A DNA stretch of 64,000 nt, taken from the NCBI GenBank assembly GCA_005503065.1, contig SCOE01000001.1, forward strand, positions 354,054-418,053. Direction: 5' to 3'. This document shows positions 1 to 10,905 of this stretch, piece after piece. How positions within the stretch are numbered: the first letter of the stretch is position 1; the number at the start of each line of letters is the position of its first letter. A program made the translations under genes and the position numbers. This DNA is from Comamonadaceae bacterium ALPHA2B. Lineage in GTDB: Bacteria; Pseudomonadota; Gammaproteobacteria; Burkholderiales; Burkholderiaceae_C. The notes under the pieces were generated by a model that worked only from the letters and a program-made list of their open reading frames with translations, was not told the DNA's origin and did no database searches.

Positions 1-1137
1 GCGCCGCCGGGCTTCAAGGTCACGGCCCTGGCCCGCGGGCTGGACCATCCGCGCTGGGTCTACACCCTGCCCAACGGCGACGTGCTGGTGGCCGAGAGCA
101 ACAAGCCCGCCGCCCAGGCCGAGACACCGCCGGGCCTGTGGGACCGCATTCGCCGCAAGGCCATGAACGCGGTGATGAAGCGCGCCGGGGCCGGCGTGCC
201 CAGCGCCGACCGCATCACCCTGCTGCGCGACACCAACGGCGACGGCGTGGCCGACGTGCGCACCGTGTTCGCCAGTGGCCTGACCTCGCCCTACGGCATG
301 GCGCTGGTGGGCAAGGAGCTCTTCGTCGCCAACGCCGATGCGCTGGTCAAGCTGCCCTACGCCGAGGGCCAGACCCAGGCCGGCGGCGCGCCGGTGAAGG
401 TGACCGACCTGCCCGCCGGCATCAACCACCACTGGACCAAGAACGTGATCGCCAGCGGCGACGGCAGCAAGCTGTACGTCACGGTGGGATCGAACAGCAA
501 CGTGGGCGAGAACGGCCTGCCCGCCGAAGAGGGCCGCGCGGCCATCTGGGAGGTGGACCCGAAGACCGGCGCCAAGCGCCTCTTCGCCACCGGCCTGCGC
601 AACCCCAACGGCCTGGGCTGGGAGCCGGACACGCAGGTGCTGTGGACGGTGGTCAACGAGCGCGACGAGATCGGCAGCGACCTCGTGCCCGACTACCTCA
701 CCTCGGTCAAGGACGGCGCCTTCTACGGCTGGCCCTGGAGCTACTGGGGCGGCGTGGTCGACGTGCGCGTGCAGCCGCAGCGGCCCGACCTGGTCGCCAA
801 GGCGATTGCGCCCGACTACGCGCTGGGCACGCACGTCGCGCCGCTGGGGCTGGCGTTCTCGAACGCGCGCGGCATGCCGCCGGAGTTCGCCAACGGCGCC
901 TTCGTCGGCGAGCACGGCTCGTGGAACCGCAAGCCGGCCTCCGGCTACAAGGTGGTGTTCGTGCCCTTCATCGGCGGCCGGCCCAGCGGCGCGCCGGTGG
1001 ATTTCCTCACCGGCTTCCTGAATGCCGACGGGCAGGCGCAGGGCCGGCCGGTGGGCGTGGCGCTGGACAAGGCCGGAGCGCTGCTGGTGGCCGACGACGT
1101 CGGCAACGCGGTGTGGCGCGTGGCGCGCGCGCGGTGA
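1..1137 (+). CDS. PQQ-dependent sugar (sorbosone/glucose) dehydrogenase-like protein, 5' truncated
   Basis: The reading frame is open from the first base and ends at the TGA at 1135-1137, so the N-terminus, including any signal peptide, lies outside the window; 378 residues are visible. The sequence resembles the GSDH/sorbosone dehydrogenase beta-propeller family: an early [21 protein letters not shown] stretch, then [11 protein letters not shown] and [12 protein letters not shown] in the places where the family has its conserved TGxRNxxGL and GxHGSW elements. Family members are periplasmic, quinone-linked oxidoreductases of sugars. The real substrate cannot be read from sequence. No accessory or PQQ-synthesis genes are nearby. 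Confidence 0.8.
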   Translation, partial: APPGFKVTALARGLDHPRWVYTLPNGDVLVAESNKPAAQAETPPGLWDRIRRKAMNAVMKRAGAGVPSADRITLLRDTNGDGVADVRTVFASGLTSPYGMALVGKELFVANADALVKLPYAEGQTQAGGAPVKVTDLPAGINHHWTKNVIASGDGSKLYVTVGSNSNVGENGLPAEEGRAAIWEVDPKTGAKRLFATGLRNPNGLGWEPDTQVLWTVVNERDEIGSDLVPDYLTSVKDGAFYGWPWSYWGGVVDVRVQPQRPDLVAKAIAPDYALGTHVAPLGLAFSNARGMPPEFANGAFVGEHGSWNRKPASGYKVVFVPFIGGRPSGAPVDFLTGFLNADGQAQGRPVGVALDKAGALLVADDVGNAVWRVARAR

Positions 1138-1237
1138 AGCGGCGTGCCGCCCGCCGCGCGAGGCGCCGTGGGACGGTCTGTAGACTTTGATGCCAACGGT
1201 GCGGCCGCCGACGGGGCCGCGCCCAGGGAGTCGTCTG

Positions 1238-1555
1238 ATGTTTTCTTCGTTCTGGAGCGTCCTGTTGATGGGCGCCGCGGTCCTGGCCCTCGGGGTTGCC
1301 GCCTTCCTGCTCTTGCGTGAGCGCCTGCTGAACAGCGGCCGCACCCGGACCGTGGCGATGGTGCGCCGCCGCCGGGAACTGACCGAACGCCTGCACGAGC
1401 TCGCCGGTGAGAGCGGTGGCAGCGAGCTGGCGCGCCTGGAGGCGCGCCGCCAGGGCGACGCCAGCACCAGCATCCCGGTGCTCGAGGCCGCCATCGCCCG
1501 CGCAGAGCGCCAGTTGGCGCGCGAGCGCGAAACCGCCGCCCAGCGCCTGCGCTGA
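1238..1555 (+). CDS. small single-pass membrane protein with coiled-coil tail, unknown function
   Basis: A 105-residue protein. I chose the ATG at 1238 because CAGGGAG lies about 7 bases before it; an upstream in-frame start at 1187 would only add a Pro/Arg-rich stretch. Residues about 5-25 form one hydrophobic segment (VLLMGAAVLALGVAAFLLL), followed by a positively charged, Arg- and Glu-rich region likely to be helical or coiled coil and cytoplasmic. I recognise no family. It stands 24 bases before the creatininase-family gene on the same strand and could be cotranscribed with it. Confidence 0.6.
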   Translation: MFSSFWSVLLMGAAVLALGVAAFLLLRERLLNSGRTRTVAMVRRRRELTERLHELAGESGGSELARLEARRQGDASTSIPVLEAAIARAERQLARERETAAQRLR

Positions 1556-1579
1556 ACGGTCGCGGCCTAAGATGCCGCC

Positions 1580-2413
1580 ATGGCCGCCGCAGCTCCCCAC
1601 GCCTCCCCTACCCGCCGCTTCTGGGCCGAACTCGGCACCCGCGACTTCGCCGCGCTCGATCCGGCCGCCACCGTGGCGGTGCTGCCGCTGGGTGCCACCG
1701 AGCAGCACGGCCCGCACCTTCCATTGGGTGTCGACACGCTGCTGGCCGACGGCATCGTGCGCGCCACGCTGCCGCTGCTGCCGGCCGAACTGCCGGCGCT
1801 CTTCCTGCCGACCCAGCCCGTGGGACTCAGCCCGGAACACGCACGCTTTCCCGGCACGCTCACCCTGTCGTCCGAGACGGTGATGCGGCTGTGGAAGGAG
1901 ATCGGCGCCGGCGTCGCGCGCGCCGGGCTGCGCAAGCTGGTGCTGTTCAATGCCCACGGCGGGCATGTCGGCGCCATGGACATCGTGGCGCGCGAGCTGC
2001 GCGAGTCGCACGACCTGCTGGTCTACAGCGTGAGCTGGTTCCACCTGCCGCTGGTCGACGCCGGCGGGCAGCCGCTGGCGACTGAGCGCTTCGACGTGCA
2101 CGCCGGCGAGTCCGAGACGGCCCTCATGCTGGCCCTGGCGCCCGAGCTGGTGCGTGCCGAAGCGGCGGAGGACTTCCGGCCCAGCTCGGAGCAGCGGGCG
2201 CGCGAGTACCCCATCCTTGGCAACGGCCGCAGCGCCAAGCTGGGCTGGGCCATGCAGGACTACCACCCGGCCGGAGCCGCCGGGAACGCGGCCGCCGCCA
2301 CGGCCGAGCAGGGCCGGGCGTGGCTCGACGCCGCGGCGCGTGCCTTCGCGGCGCTGCTGGCCGAAGTGTCGCGACTGCCGCTGTCGACGCTGGCCGACGA
2401 TCCGGTGCGATGA
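1580..2413 (+). CDS. creatininase-family amidohydrolase
   Basis: A 277-residue protein of usual length for the creatinine amidohydrolase (creatininase/MftE/FAPy-deformylase-like) superfamily. Metal-binding motifs are visible: EQHGPHLPLGVD near residue 41, FNAHGGH near 123 and HAGESETA near 174. These supply the Glu, His and Asp ligands of the two-metal site that hydrolyses a cyclic amide or formamide. The family acts on substrates from creatinine to formamidopyrimidines, and nothing here decides which. The gene is followed by a dispersed repeat with a T run (2425-2490) that probably terminates it. Confidence 0.82.
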   Translation: MAAAAPHASPTRRFWAELGTRDFAALDPAATVAVLPLGATEQHGPHLPLGVDTLLADGIVRATLPLLPAELPALFLPTQPVGLSPEHARFPGTLTLSSETVMRLWKEIGAGVARAGLRKLVLFNAHGGHVGAMDIVARELRESHDLLVYSVSWFHLPLVDAGGQPLATERFDVHAGESETALMLALAPELVRAEAAEDFRPSSEQRAREYPILGNGRSAKLGWAMQDYHPAGAAGNAAAATAEQGRAWLDAAARAFAALLAEVSRLPLSTLADDPVR

Positions 2414-2424
2414 ATACACCGGTT

Positions 2425-2490
2425 TGCTATCTTTTCGATAGCTGATGGCGCCCAACGGACGGGCGCTGCGGGCATTTTTTGTTCTAAAGC
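2425..2490 (-). repeat. dispersed two-hairpin repeat, copy A; probable bidirectional terminator
   Basis: Lies between two convergent genes. Reading the plus strand it has GCTATC-TTTTC-GATAGC (2426-2442), then GCGCCC-AACGGAC-GGGCGC (2448-2466), then six Ts at 2475-2480, which makes a plausible rho-independent terminator for the creatininase gene. Related copies occur at 6796, 16981, 21831, 25303, 28459, 53400, 57198 and 59639. Confidence 0.8.
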
Positions 2491-2491
2491 C

Positions 2492-3115
2492 TCAGCCGGC
2501 CACCGCCGGCGCACCGCCCGCGAGCGGAATCTTTCCGTCGGGTCGTTCGTAGGTGCCGATCAGCAGGCCGCTGGCCAGCGCGCGTTCGCGCACCGCGTCC
2601 AGCACCTCGTCGCGCCCCGGCGTGTCGGAGAAGGGTGGCCCTTCGGCCAGCGCATAGAGCTGGAAGGCATAGCGGTGCACGCCGTGCCCGGGCGGCGGGT
2701 CGGGCGGCAGCCAGGCGGTCTGGAGGTAGGAGTTGCGGCCCACGTGCATCGCATCCGGAGCGGCACCTTCGCCCTCCGCCAGCGCATCCTCGGCCAGGGC
2801 ACCGTCGCCCGGCGGCAGGTCGACGGCGATCGCATGCACCAGCGGGCTGGGCGTTGGCGAGTCGGCGTCCTCCACGATCAGCACCAGCGAGCGCGCCTCG
2901 GCCGGGACGCCGGTCCACGACAGCGGCGGAGACACGCCCTCGCCGTCGGCGGTGTAGCGCGCCGGGATCGGCGCGTGGTCGGCGAAGGCGAGGCTGGCCA
3001 GCTGCAGCGTGCCGTGGCCCGCGCGCAGGCCCAGCGTGTTGAAGGCGATCTCGTCCAGCCCGGCGCGCACGCCGGACAGCACGTGGCCCACCACTTCAGG
3101 GAGTTTCTCGAGCAT
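2492..3115 (-). CDS. YbhB/YbcL family (PEBP-like) protein
   Basis: A 207-residue protein starting at the ATG whose complement is CAT 3113-3115. After an N-terminal extension (MLEKLPEVVGHVLSGVRAGL) it shows the PEBP/Raf-kinase-inhibitor-like fold signature: SPPLSWTGVPAEARSLVLIVEDADSP split over residues about 60-90, then a typical VHAIAVDLPPG stretch and a GVHRYAFQLYAL stretch. Bacterial members are cytoplasmic or periplasmic small-ligand-binding proteins of unclear role. It is convergent with the creatininase gene and divergent from the KaiC-like gene, so it is monocistronic. Confidence 0.85.
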   Translation of the reverse strand: MLEKLPEVVGHVLSGVRAGLDEIAFNTLGLRAGHGTLQLASLAFADHAPIPARYTADGEGVSPPLSWTGVPAEARSLVLIVEDADSPTPSPLVHAIAVDLPPGDGALAEDALAEGEGAAPDAMHVGRNSYLQTAWLPPDPPPGHGVHRYAFQLYALAEGPPFSDTPGRDEVLDAVRERALASGLLIGTYERPDGKIPLAGGAPAVAG

Positions 3116-3227
3116 GGCGACCACATTAGCCGCCCGCCGCCCACGCGCTTGTAGGACGTTGGGTGACACGCCATGCCGCGCGCCGCCCCCAGAATCCGCG
3201 TGAACCCAGGAGATGCCAGGAGAAGCC

Positions 3228-4766
3228 ATGCCTCTTACTTCCGCGCCGGCGAGGCCCCAGGCGCGCGCGACCACCGGCATCGCCGGGCTCGACAACGTGC
3301 TGGGCGGCGGCCTGCCGCGCGGCCACCTGTACCTGGTCGAGGGTTCGCCGGGAGCCGGCAAGACCACGCTGGGCCTGCAGTTCCTGCTCGATGGCCGGGG
3401 ACGCGGCGAATCCGGCGTGTACATCACCCTGTCGGAGACCCGGACCGAACTGGCGTTGGTGGCCGACTCGCACGGATGGTCGCTGGACGGCATGGAAATC
3501 TTCGAACTGGTGAGCGAAGAGGGCCTGTCGCCCGACGCCGAGCAGTCGATCCTCTACCCCTCCGAAGTCGAACTGGGCGAAACCACCCGTGCCGTCATGG
3601 ACACCGTGCGCCGGCAGAAGCCCGATCGCGTGGTGTTCGACAGCCTGTCCGAGATGCGCCTGCTGGCGCAGGACCCGCTGCGCTACCGGCGGCAGATCCT
3701 CGCGCTCAAGCACTTCTTCGCCACCCAGGGCTGCACCGTGCTGATGCTCGACGACCTCAGTGGCAGCCAGGGCCAGGGCGACCTGCAACTGCACAGCATC
3801 GCGCACGGTGTGCTGGCGCTGGACCAGTCGATGGCCGACTACGGCCCGGTGCGCCGGCACCTGCGCATCGTGAAGATGCGCGGCGTGCGCTACCGCGGCG
3901 GCGAGCACGACCTGGCGCTGGACACCGGCGGCCTGAGCGTCTTCCCGCGCCTGATCGCGGCCGAGCACCGCAGCGACTTCGAGTCCTCGTTCGTCTCCAC
4001 CGGCACGCCGGCGCTGGACGCGCTGCTGGGCGGCGGGCTCTCGCGCGGCAGCAACACCCTCTTCATCGGCCCCTCGGGCGTGGGCAAGACCACCACGGCG
4101 GCGTCGGCCGTCACGGCCGCGCTGGGGCGCGGCGAGCGCGTCGTGTACTACATCTTCGACGAGGGCCTGGGCACGCTGCTGCACCGCTGCCGCGCACTGA
4201 ACCTGCCGCTGGAGCGCTACGTCGCCTCGGGCCAGCTGCAACTGCTGCCGCTGGACCCGGGCGAGATGTCGCCGGGCCAGTTCTCGAACATGGTGCGCCA
4301 TGCGGTCGAGCGCGACGGCGCCGGCATGGTGGTGATCGACAGCCTCAACGCCTACATGCAGGCGATGCCCGGCGCCAAGTTCCTGCTGCTGCAGATGCAC
4401 GAGCTGCTGAGCTACCTGAACCAGAAGGGCGTCGTCACCATCCTGGTCATGGGCCAGCACGGGCTCATCGGCGAAGGCCGCAACGACCTCGACCTGAGCT
4501 ACCTGTCCGACGCCATCGTGCTGTTCCGCTTCTTCGAGGCGCACGGCCAACTGCTCAAGGCGGTGTCGGTGGTCAAGAGCCGCACCAGCCGGCACGAACT
4601 CACCATCCGCGAGTTCAGGCTCACCGAGGAGCACGGCGTCGAGGTCGGCGCTGCGCTGACGGACTTCCGCGGCGTGCTCAGCGGCGTGCCCTCGTACGAC
4701 GGCGATGTCGAGCTGATGGGCGAAGCCGACCAACGCCGCCGCCTCCGCGGCGGCGCGAAAGCCTGA
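3228..4766 (+). CDS. two-domain KaiC-like RecA-family ATPase
   Basis: A 512-residue protein with two tandem KaiC/RecA domains. Walker A GSPGAGKTT lies near residue 39 and GPSGVGKTT near 280; each domain opens with the family signature of a GI(A)GLDxxLGGGLPRG-type loop (TGIAGLDNVLGGGLPRG; TPALDALLGGGLSRG). I prefer the ATG at 3228, preceded by AGGAGA at 3218-3223, over the in-frame ATG at 3213, whose Shine-Dalgarno would abut it. Length matches cyanobacterial KaiC, but no kaiA or kaiB is present, so a clock role is not implied. Three bases separate it from the histidine kinase gene, suggesting cotranslation and a signalling partnership. Confidence 0.9.
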   Translation: MPLTSAPARPQARATTGIAGLDNVLGGGLPRGHLYLVEGSPGAGKTTLGLQFLLDGRGRGESGVYITLSETRTELALVADSHGWSLDGMEIFELVSEEGLSPDAEQSILYPSEVELGETTRAVMDTVRRQKPDRVVFDSLSEMRLLAQDPLRYRRQILALKHFFATQGCTVLMLDDLSGSQGQGDLQLHSIAHGVLALDQSMADYGPVRRHLRIVKMRGVRYRGGEHDLALDTGGLSVFPRLIAAEHRSDFESSFVSTGTPALDALLGGGLSRGSNTLFIGPSGVGKTTTAASAVTAALGRGERVVYYIFDEGLGTLLHRCRALNLPLERYVASGQLQLLPLDPGEMSPGQFSNMVRHAVERDGAGMVVIDSLNAYMQAMPGAKFLLLQMHELLSYLNQKGVVTILVMGQHGLIGEGRNDLDLSYLSDAIVLFRFFEAHGQLLKAVSVVKSRTSRHELTIREFRLTEEHGVEVGAALTDFRGVLSGVPSYDGDVELMGEADQRRRLRGGAKA

Positions 4767-4769
4767 GGC

Positions 4770-6443
4770 ATGGAGCGGCGGGTCCTGGTCCACGCCCCGC
4801 GCGGGCGCGATGCGCTGGTGGTGCAGCGCGTGGTCGAACAGATGGGGCTCACCGCCGTGGTGTGCGGCTCGCACGACGAATTGCTCGCGCGCATGAGCGA
4901 AGGTGCCGCCGCGGCGCTGCTCACGGAGGAGGCCCTTCTCGGCCTGCCGGAGGAGCCTCTGCATGCCTGGCTCACGGCGCAGCCGAGCTGGTCCGACTTC
5001 CCCTTCATCGTGCTGGCCACGCGCGAGGCGCGTTCGATGCGCGCCCTGGCCATGATGCAGACGCTCGGCAACGTCGTGGTGCTCGAGCGGCCGGTGCACA
5101 CGCAGACGCTGGCCCGCGCCACCGACGCCGCCGTGCGCCAGCGCCGGCGTCAGTACGCCACGCGCATGCACCTGGAGCAGCTGGAAGACGCGCGCGCCGA
5201 GGTCGAGCGGCTCAATGCCCAGCTGGAGGAACGCATCACCGCGCGCACCCACGAACTGGCCAGCGCCAACGACCGGCTGATGGCCGAGATCGCCGAGCGC
5301 GAGCGTGCGCAGGCGGCACTGCTGCAGGTGCAGAAGATGGAAGCCATCGGCCGCCTGACGGGCGGCATCGCGCACGACTTCAACAACCTGCTGCACGTGG
5401 TCAACATGAACCTCGACCTGCTCGGCCGCGTGTCGAAGGAGGCGAAGGTGGGCGAGATCGTGGGCCGTGCCAAGGGTGCGGTGGGCAAGGGCTCGCGCCT
5501 GACCGGGCAACTGCTGAGCTTCGCGCGCAACCAGTCGCTGCTGCCGCGGCTGACCGACGTCAACGCGCTGATCGAAGGGGTGCGCGACCTGGTCAGCGTG
5601 TCGGTCGGCCCGCAGATCCAGGTGCTGCTGGTGCTGTCCGACGCGCCCTGCTGGGCCGTGCTCGACGCCAACCAGCTCGAGATGGCGGTGCTGAACATGG
5701 CCGTCAACGCGCGCGATGCAATGCCTTCGGGCGGCACCCTGCGCATCGAAACGGCGCTGCGCCGCGATGCGGGCGGCGAACTGCCGCCGGGCGAGTACGT
5801 GAGCGTGTCGGTCAACGACACCGGTACCGGCATTCCGACGCATGTGCTGGCCAAGGTCTTCGATCCCTTCTTCACCACCAAACCCGTCGGCAGCGGCACC
5901 GGCCTGGGCCTGAGCCAGGTCTACGGCTTCGCCAAGCAGTCGGGCGGGCTGGCGTTCGTGCGCAGCCAGGAAGGGCAGGGCACCTGCGTCGAGATGCTGT
6001 TCCCGGCCTCGGCCGAGCGTGCGGTGGCCGAGGCCATTCCTGCCACGGCCGAGGCCGCCGCCGCCGAGCAGGGCCACCATCGCGTGCTGGTGGTGGAGGA
6101 CGACGCCGAGGTGCGCCGCGCCATCGTCGAGAGCCTGGGACTGCTGGGGTACTCCGTCACCGAGGCTGCCGACGGCGACGCCGGGCTGGCCGCGCTGGCG
6201 CGCTCCGTGCCCGACCTCATGGTGGTCGACTACGCCATGCCCGGCATGAACGGCGCCGAGTTCATCGGCCGCGCCCGCGAGGCGGCCGGCCGCATTCCCG
6301 TGGTGCTCGCCACGGGCTATGCCGACATGGCCGAGGTGGGGCGCGTGCTGGGCACGCAGCGCATCCTCATCAAGCCCTTCGACATCTCCACCCTGGCGAC
6401 CACCGTGCGCCAGGCGCTGGTGAGCGGCGCGCCCGTATCATGA
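4770..6443 (+). CDS. hybrid sensor histidine kinase/response regulator
   Basis: A 557-residue soluble protein with no membrane segment. Residues 1-125 look like a degenerate receiver or sensor domain. A coiled coil follows (about 130-190), then a HisKA box with GGIAHDFNNLL (His near 202), then a HATPase with NMAVNARDAMPSGG (N box) and GTGLGLSQVYGF (G box). The C-terminal receiver starts near 437 (VLVVEDDAEVR), with the phospho-acceptor Asp in VVDYAMPG near 486 and Lys in IKPF near 533. Only three bases after the KaiC-like ATPase gene, so the two are probably translated together. Input is likely cytoplasmic, possibly the KaiC-like protein itself (inference). Confidence 0.9.
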   Translation: MERRVLVHAPRGRDALVVQRVVEQMGLTAVVCGSHDELLARMSEGAAAALLTEEALLGLPEEPLHAWLTAQPSWSDFPFIVLATREARSMRALAMMQTLGNVVVLERPVHTQTLARATDAAVRQRRRQYATRMHLEQLEDARAEVERLNAQLEERITARTHELASANDRLMAEIAERERAQAALLQVQKMEAIGRLTGGIAHDFNNLLHVVNMNLDLLGRVSKEAKVGEIVGRAKGAVGKGSRLTGQLLSFARNQSLLPRLTDVNALIEGVRDLVSVSVGPQIQVLLVLSDAPCWAVLDANQLEMAVLNMAVNARDAMPSGGTLRIETALRRDAGGELPPGEYVSVSVNDTGTGIPTHVLAKVFDPFFTTKPVGSGTGLGLSQVYGFAKQSGGLAFVRSQEGQGTCVEMLFPASAERAVAEAIPATAEAAAAEQGHHRVLVVEDDAEVRRAIVESLGLLGYSVTEAADGDAGLAALARSVPDLMVVDYAMPGMNGAEFIGRAREAAGRIPVVLATGYADMAEVGRVLGTQRILIKPFDISTLATTVRQALVSGAPVS

Positions 6444-6510
6444 AAACGGCAGCCGCTCCACACGCGACAACCCATTCCAACCACCGCTGCCACTTCAAAA
6501 AGGGAATCTC

Positions 6511-6759
6511 ATGAGCATCATCTGGACCATCCTGATCGGCTTCGTCGTCGGCCTCATCGCGCGCGCGATCAAGCCGGGCAACGACTCGGCCGGCTTCATC
6601 GTCACCACGGTCATCGGCATCGTCGGTTCGCTGATCGCCACCTACCTCGGCCAGGCCATGGGCTGGTATGCGGCGGGCGAGGCGGCCGGCTTCATCGCCT
6701 CGGTGGTGGGCGCGATCGTGCTGCTGTTCGTCTGGGGCTTCATCAAGCGCAAGACCTGA
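6511..6759 (+). CDS. GlsB/YeaQ/YmgE family stress-response membrane protein
   Basis: An 82-residue, three-helix inner-membrane protein. It begins with MSIIWTILIGFVVGLIARAI and keeps the Gly-rich helices and the basic C-terminus (FIKRKT) of the transglycosylase-associated GlsB/YeaQ family, usually induced by stress or in stationary phase. AAAAAGGGA precedes the ATG. It lies 67 bases after the kinase gene on the same strand and may belong to its regulon, which is inference. A dispersed repeat follows it. Confidence 0.88.
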   Translation: MSIIWTILIGFVVGLIARAIKPGNDSAGFIVTTVIGIVGSLIATYLGQAMGWYAAGEAAGFIASVVGAIVLLFVWGFIKRKT

Positions 6760-6795
6760 GCAAGGCGCCGGCCGGGCGCTTCCGGATCGGCGCTT

Positions 6796-6859
6796 TGCTA
6801 TCTTTTCGATAGCTACGAGCGACCGGCCCGCGGGCGCTGCAGGCCGATTTCCTTCGAAA
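6796..6859 (-). repeat. dispersed two-hairpin repeat, copy B
   Basis: Fills the gap between convergent genes, glsB-like on the left and the serine deaminase on the right. GCTATC-TTTTC-GATAGC at 6797-6813 is identical to copy A. The GC-rich hairpin is less perfect here (GACCGGCCCGCGGGCGCTGC). It abuts the TGA of the serine deaminase gene. Confidence 0.75.
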
Positions 6860-8242
<1,383 letters not shown>

Positions 8243-8249
8243 CAACGCA

Positions 8250-9419
8250 TCATGCAATGGGGAGCTGCTGCCTGACCAGCGCCACCCAGTACGCCGCGCC
8301 CAGCGGCAGGATGTTGTCGTTGAAGTCGTAGTAGGGGTTGTGCACCGGCGGGTCGTTCGCGCCTTCGCCGGCGCCGATGCCGATGTACGCGCCGGGCCGC
8401 TTCTGCAGCATGAAGGCGAAGTCCTCCGAGCCCATCGCGGGCGGGATGTCGGTGTGCACCTGCGTTTCGCCCACCAGGCTGGCGGCGGCGGCCACGGCGG
8501 CGGCGGTCTCGGCGGGCGTGTTCACCACGCCCGGGTAGCCGCGCATGTATTTGAGCGCGACCTTCGCGCCGTGCGTCTGGGCCACGCCCTCGCACACCTG
8601 CCGCATCGCGGCTTCGGTGCGGTCCTGCACGGCCGGGTCCAGCGTGCGCACGGTGCCGCGCAGCACCGTGGTCTCGGGGATCACGTTCCAGGTGTCGCCG
8701 CCGTGGATCTGCGTCACGCTCACCACCGCCGATTCGGTGGCGCCGGTGCGGCGGCTCACGATGGTCTGCAGCGCGTTGACCAGTTGCGAGGCGACCACGA
8801 TCGAGTCGATGCCCGTCTCGGGCATGGCACCGTGGCTGCCCTTGCCGGTGACGCTGATCTCGAAGGTGTCGAGGAAGGCGGTCATGGTGCCGGTGCGGAT
8901 GGCGAAATGGCCGCGCGGCATCTGCGGGAAGTTGTGCATGCCGAACACCGCGTCGGCCGGGAACTGGTCGAACAGGCCCTCGTCGACCATCACGCGGCCG
9001 CCGCCCTCGTTCTCCTCGCCGGGCTGGAAGACGAAGTGCACCGTGCCCCGGAACGGCTTGTGCCGCGCCAGGTGCGCGGCGGCGCCCAGCAGCATGGCGG
9101 TGTGGCCGTCGTGGCCACACGCGTGCATCTTGCCCACGCACCTGGAGGCATGCGCCTGAGAGCCCAGCTCCTGCATGTTCAGCGCATCGAGGTCGGCGCG
9201 CAGGGCGATGCTCGGGCCCTCGCCGTTCTTCAGCGTCGCCACCACGCCCGTCACCGCCAGGCCGCGGTGTACCGGCAGGCCCATCAGCATCAGGGCCTGC
9301 GCCACCACGTTCGCGGTGCGGTGTTCCTCGAAGGCGGTCTCGGGGTTGGCATGGATGTCGCGCCGCCAGGCGACCATGCTCTGGCGGATGTCTTCGGAGA
9401 TTTCGGGGTCGCGGTACAT
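8250..9419 (-). CDS. M20 family amidohydrolase (hippurate hydrolase/aminoacylase-like)
   Basis: A 389-residue cytoplasmic metallohydrolase of the M20D (HipO/AbgB-like) group. Metal-site motifs in order: [17 protein letters not shown] near residue 103, the catalytic EE within [10 protein letters not shown] near 138, [15 protein letters not shown] near 195 and [10 protein letters not shown] near 355. Such enzymes cleave N-acyl amino acids, hippurate or small amides. It is the middle gene of an operon with an upstream membrane transporter-like gene (19-base gap) and downstream sdaA, so an N-acylated or peptidyl serine is a reasonable candidate substrate. That is inference. Confidence 0.88.
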   Translation of the reverse strand: MYRDPEISEDIRQSMVAWRRDIHANPETAFEEHRTANVVAQALMLMGLPVHRGLAVTGVVATLKNGEGPSIALRADLDALNMQELGSQAHASRCVGKMHACGHDGHTAMLLGAAAHLARHKPFRGTVHFVFQPGEENEGGGRVMVDEGLFDQFPADAVFGMHNFPQMPRGHFAIRTGTMTAFLDTFEISVTGKGSHGAMPETGIDSIVVASQLVNALQTIVSRRTGATESAVVSVTQIHGGDTWNVIPETTVLRGTVRTLDPAVQDRTEAAMRQVCEGVAQTHGAKVALKYMRGYPGVVNTPAETAAAVAAAASLVGETQVHTDIPPAMGSEDFAFMLQKRPGAYIGIGAGEGANDPPVHNPYYDFNDNILPLGAAYWVALVRQQLPIA

Positions 9420-9438
9420 CGTGTGTGCTCTCGAGGGG

Positions 9439-10797
9439 TCAGTGGAAGAATTCGGCGATCAGTGTCGCGCCGAGGAAGGTGCCCGCAGTGGCCGTCAGCG
9501 ACACCACCACGATGCGCCAGCCCAGCTGGCGAAAGAGCGGCAGGTCCTTGGCGACCGAGAAGCCCGCCAGCGCCAGCACCGGCGTGGTGAAGGCCAGGAA
9601 ATTGAGCTTGCCCGTGAGCGCGAGCACGGTGTCGGTGAAGGGGAACAGGCCCGGGATGCCGACCACCGTGGCCACCACCGAGAGCACCAGCACCAGCGGC
9701 AGCTTCGGCACCAGCCGCTTGATCGCCTCGACCACGGCGACGATGGCCACCACCACCCCCATGCCCTCGAGCGACACCAGCGCCGGCACCTTGTACGAGA
9801 GCGCGTTGGCGATCACCACGCCGCCCGTCATCACCAGCCAGGCCAGTATCGTGTCGGCCAGGGTCGTCGCAGGGGCAGACGCCGGCTGGCCCAGGGCCGC
9901 GGCGGGCGCCGCTTCGGCGACGGGCGCCCGGCCGCGCTTCGTCAGGCGGCCCAGCACCGGCTCCAGCCGGCCGTACAGCCACGAGCAGGCCGGCAGCGAC
10001 AGGAAGAGCGTGAAGTAGAAGCCGACCACCGAGGTCAGCAGGTTCGAGGCAGCGGCGATGGCGGTGAGCTGCGGCACCATCTCGGCCGGCTGCTGCGCCG
10101 TGATGGCGCCCAGCGCCGCCGCCATGAGGCTGCCCGAGCCCACGCCCACCCCCATGGCCAGCGAGCGCGGGTCGAAGATGTTCAGGCTGGCCACGAAGCC
10201 CGCCAGCACCGCGATGAAGAGGGCGCCCAGCACCGTGCCGGTGATGTACTCGGCCAGCACGCCGCGGCCCTCGGGCGAGCCCATGCCGTACTTCTCGCCG
10301 ATGATGACCAGGTTGCCTTCGCGGCCCACCGAGAAGGTGGCGCCCACGGCCTCGCGCTTGATGCCCAGCAGCAGCGCCAGCGGCAGGCCCAGTGCCAGCG
10401 TGCCGAAGGCATGGCCGAACTCCTGGAAGAACAGGGCCCACCCGGCCTGCCGGACCATGGGCAGCGCCGCGCCGACGGTGAGGCCGAGCTTCACCACGAA
10501 GAGCAGCAGCCCGGCGTTGAGCAGGCCGCCGGCCAGCGTCTGCAGGCCGGTGTCGATGCGCACCGCGGCCGGCACGCGCCGCTGCGCGATGCCCCAGGCG
10601 GCGGCTATCAGCAGCGCCCACAGCATGGGCAGCAGCACCACCTTGCCGGGGCCCAGCTTGAACTGGGCCGGGCCGATCAGCTCGGCGAGCGCCACGACGA
10701 TCAGGGTGACGAGCAGCAGCTTCAGCTTGCCGCCGGCGGTGACGGAGAACGCAGGGGCGACCGGAAGGGCCGCGGAAGGGGGCACGACAGGGTTCAT
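9439..10797 (-). CDS. multi-pass membrane transporter-like protein (DUF3100 type)
   Basis: A 452-residue protein with roughly 11-12 hydrophobic helices and a short cytoplasmic loop near residues 285-315. The arrangement, with ATFSVGREGNLVIIGEKYGM near residue 165 and a later MGVGVGSGSLMAAALGAI stretch, fits what I recall of the DUF3100 family, whose substrate is unknown; the name is a recognition, not a search result. Start: ATG at 10797; a TTG at 10836 would add an Arg-rich leader. It is first in an operon with an amidohydrolase and serine deaminase and divergent from a LysR gene, which argues for uptake of the operon's substrate. Confidence 0.72.
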   Translation of the reverse strand: MNPVVPPSAALPVAPAFSVTAGGKLKLLLVTLIVVALAELIGPAQFKLGPGKVVLLPMLWALLIAAAWGIAQRRVPAAVRIDTGLQTLAGGLLNAGLLLFVVKLGLTVGAALPMVRQAGWALFFQEFGHAFGTLALGLPLALLLGIKREAVGATFSVGREGNLVIIGEKYGMGSPEGRGVLAEYITGTVLGALFIAVLAGFVASLNIFDPRSLAMGVGVGSGSLMAAALGAITAQQPAEMVPQLTAIAAASNLLTSVVGFYFTLFLSLPACSWLYGRLEPVLGRLTKRGRAPVAEAAPAAALGQPASAPATTLADTILAWLVMTGGVVIANALSYKVPALVSLEGMGVVVAIVAVVEAIKRLVPKLPLVLVLSVVATVVGIPGLFPFTDTVLALTGKLNFLAFTTPVLALAGFSVAKDLPLFRQLGWRIVVVSLTATAGTFLGATLIAEFFH

Positions 10798-10905
10798 GGG
10801 GCGGTGGCGTCTGTTGGAGGGGTACTTCGCCGGCAACTGCGCAGCGGCAGGCCGAAAGTCTCGCCACGGCTGGCTGTTGCATCAATGACCGGAAGTTGGG
10901 ATATT

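Noticed and set aside
3228..4766. A circadian clock gene
   Set aside because: KaiC homology is clear but kaiA and kaiB are absent from the window, so a clock is not supported.
3126..6080. A 984-codon open frame antisense to the KaiC-like and kinase genes
   Set aside because: It is His/Gln/Arg-rich shadow sequence of GC-rich genes; the plus-strand frames carry clear Walker and histidine-kinase motifs.
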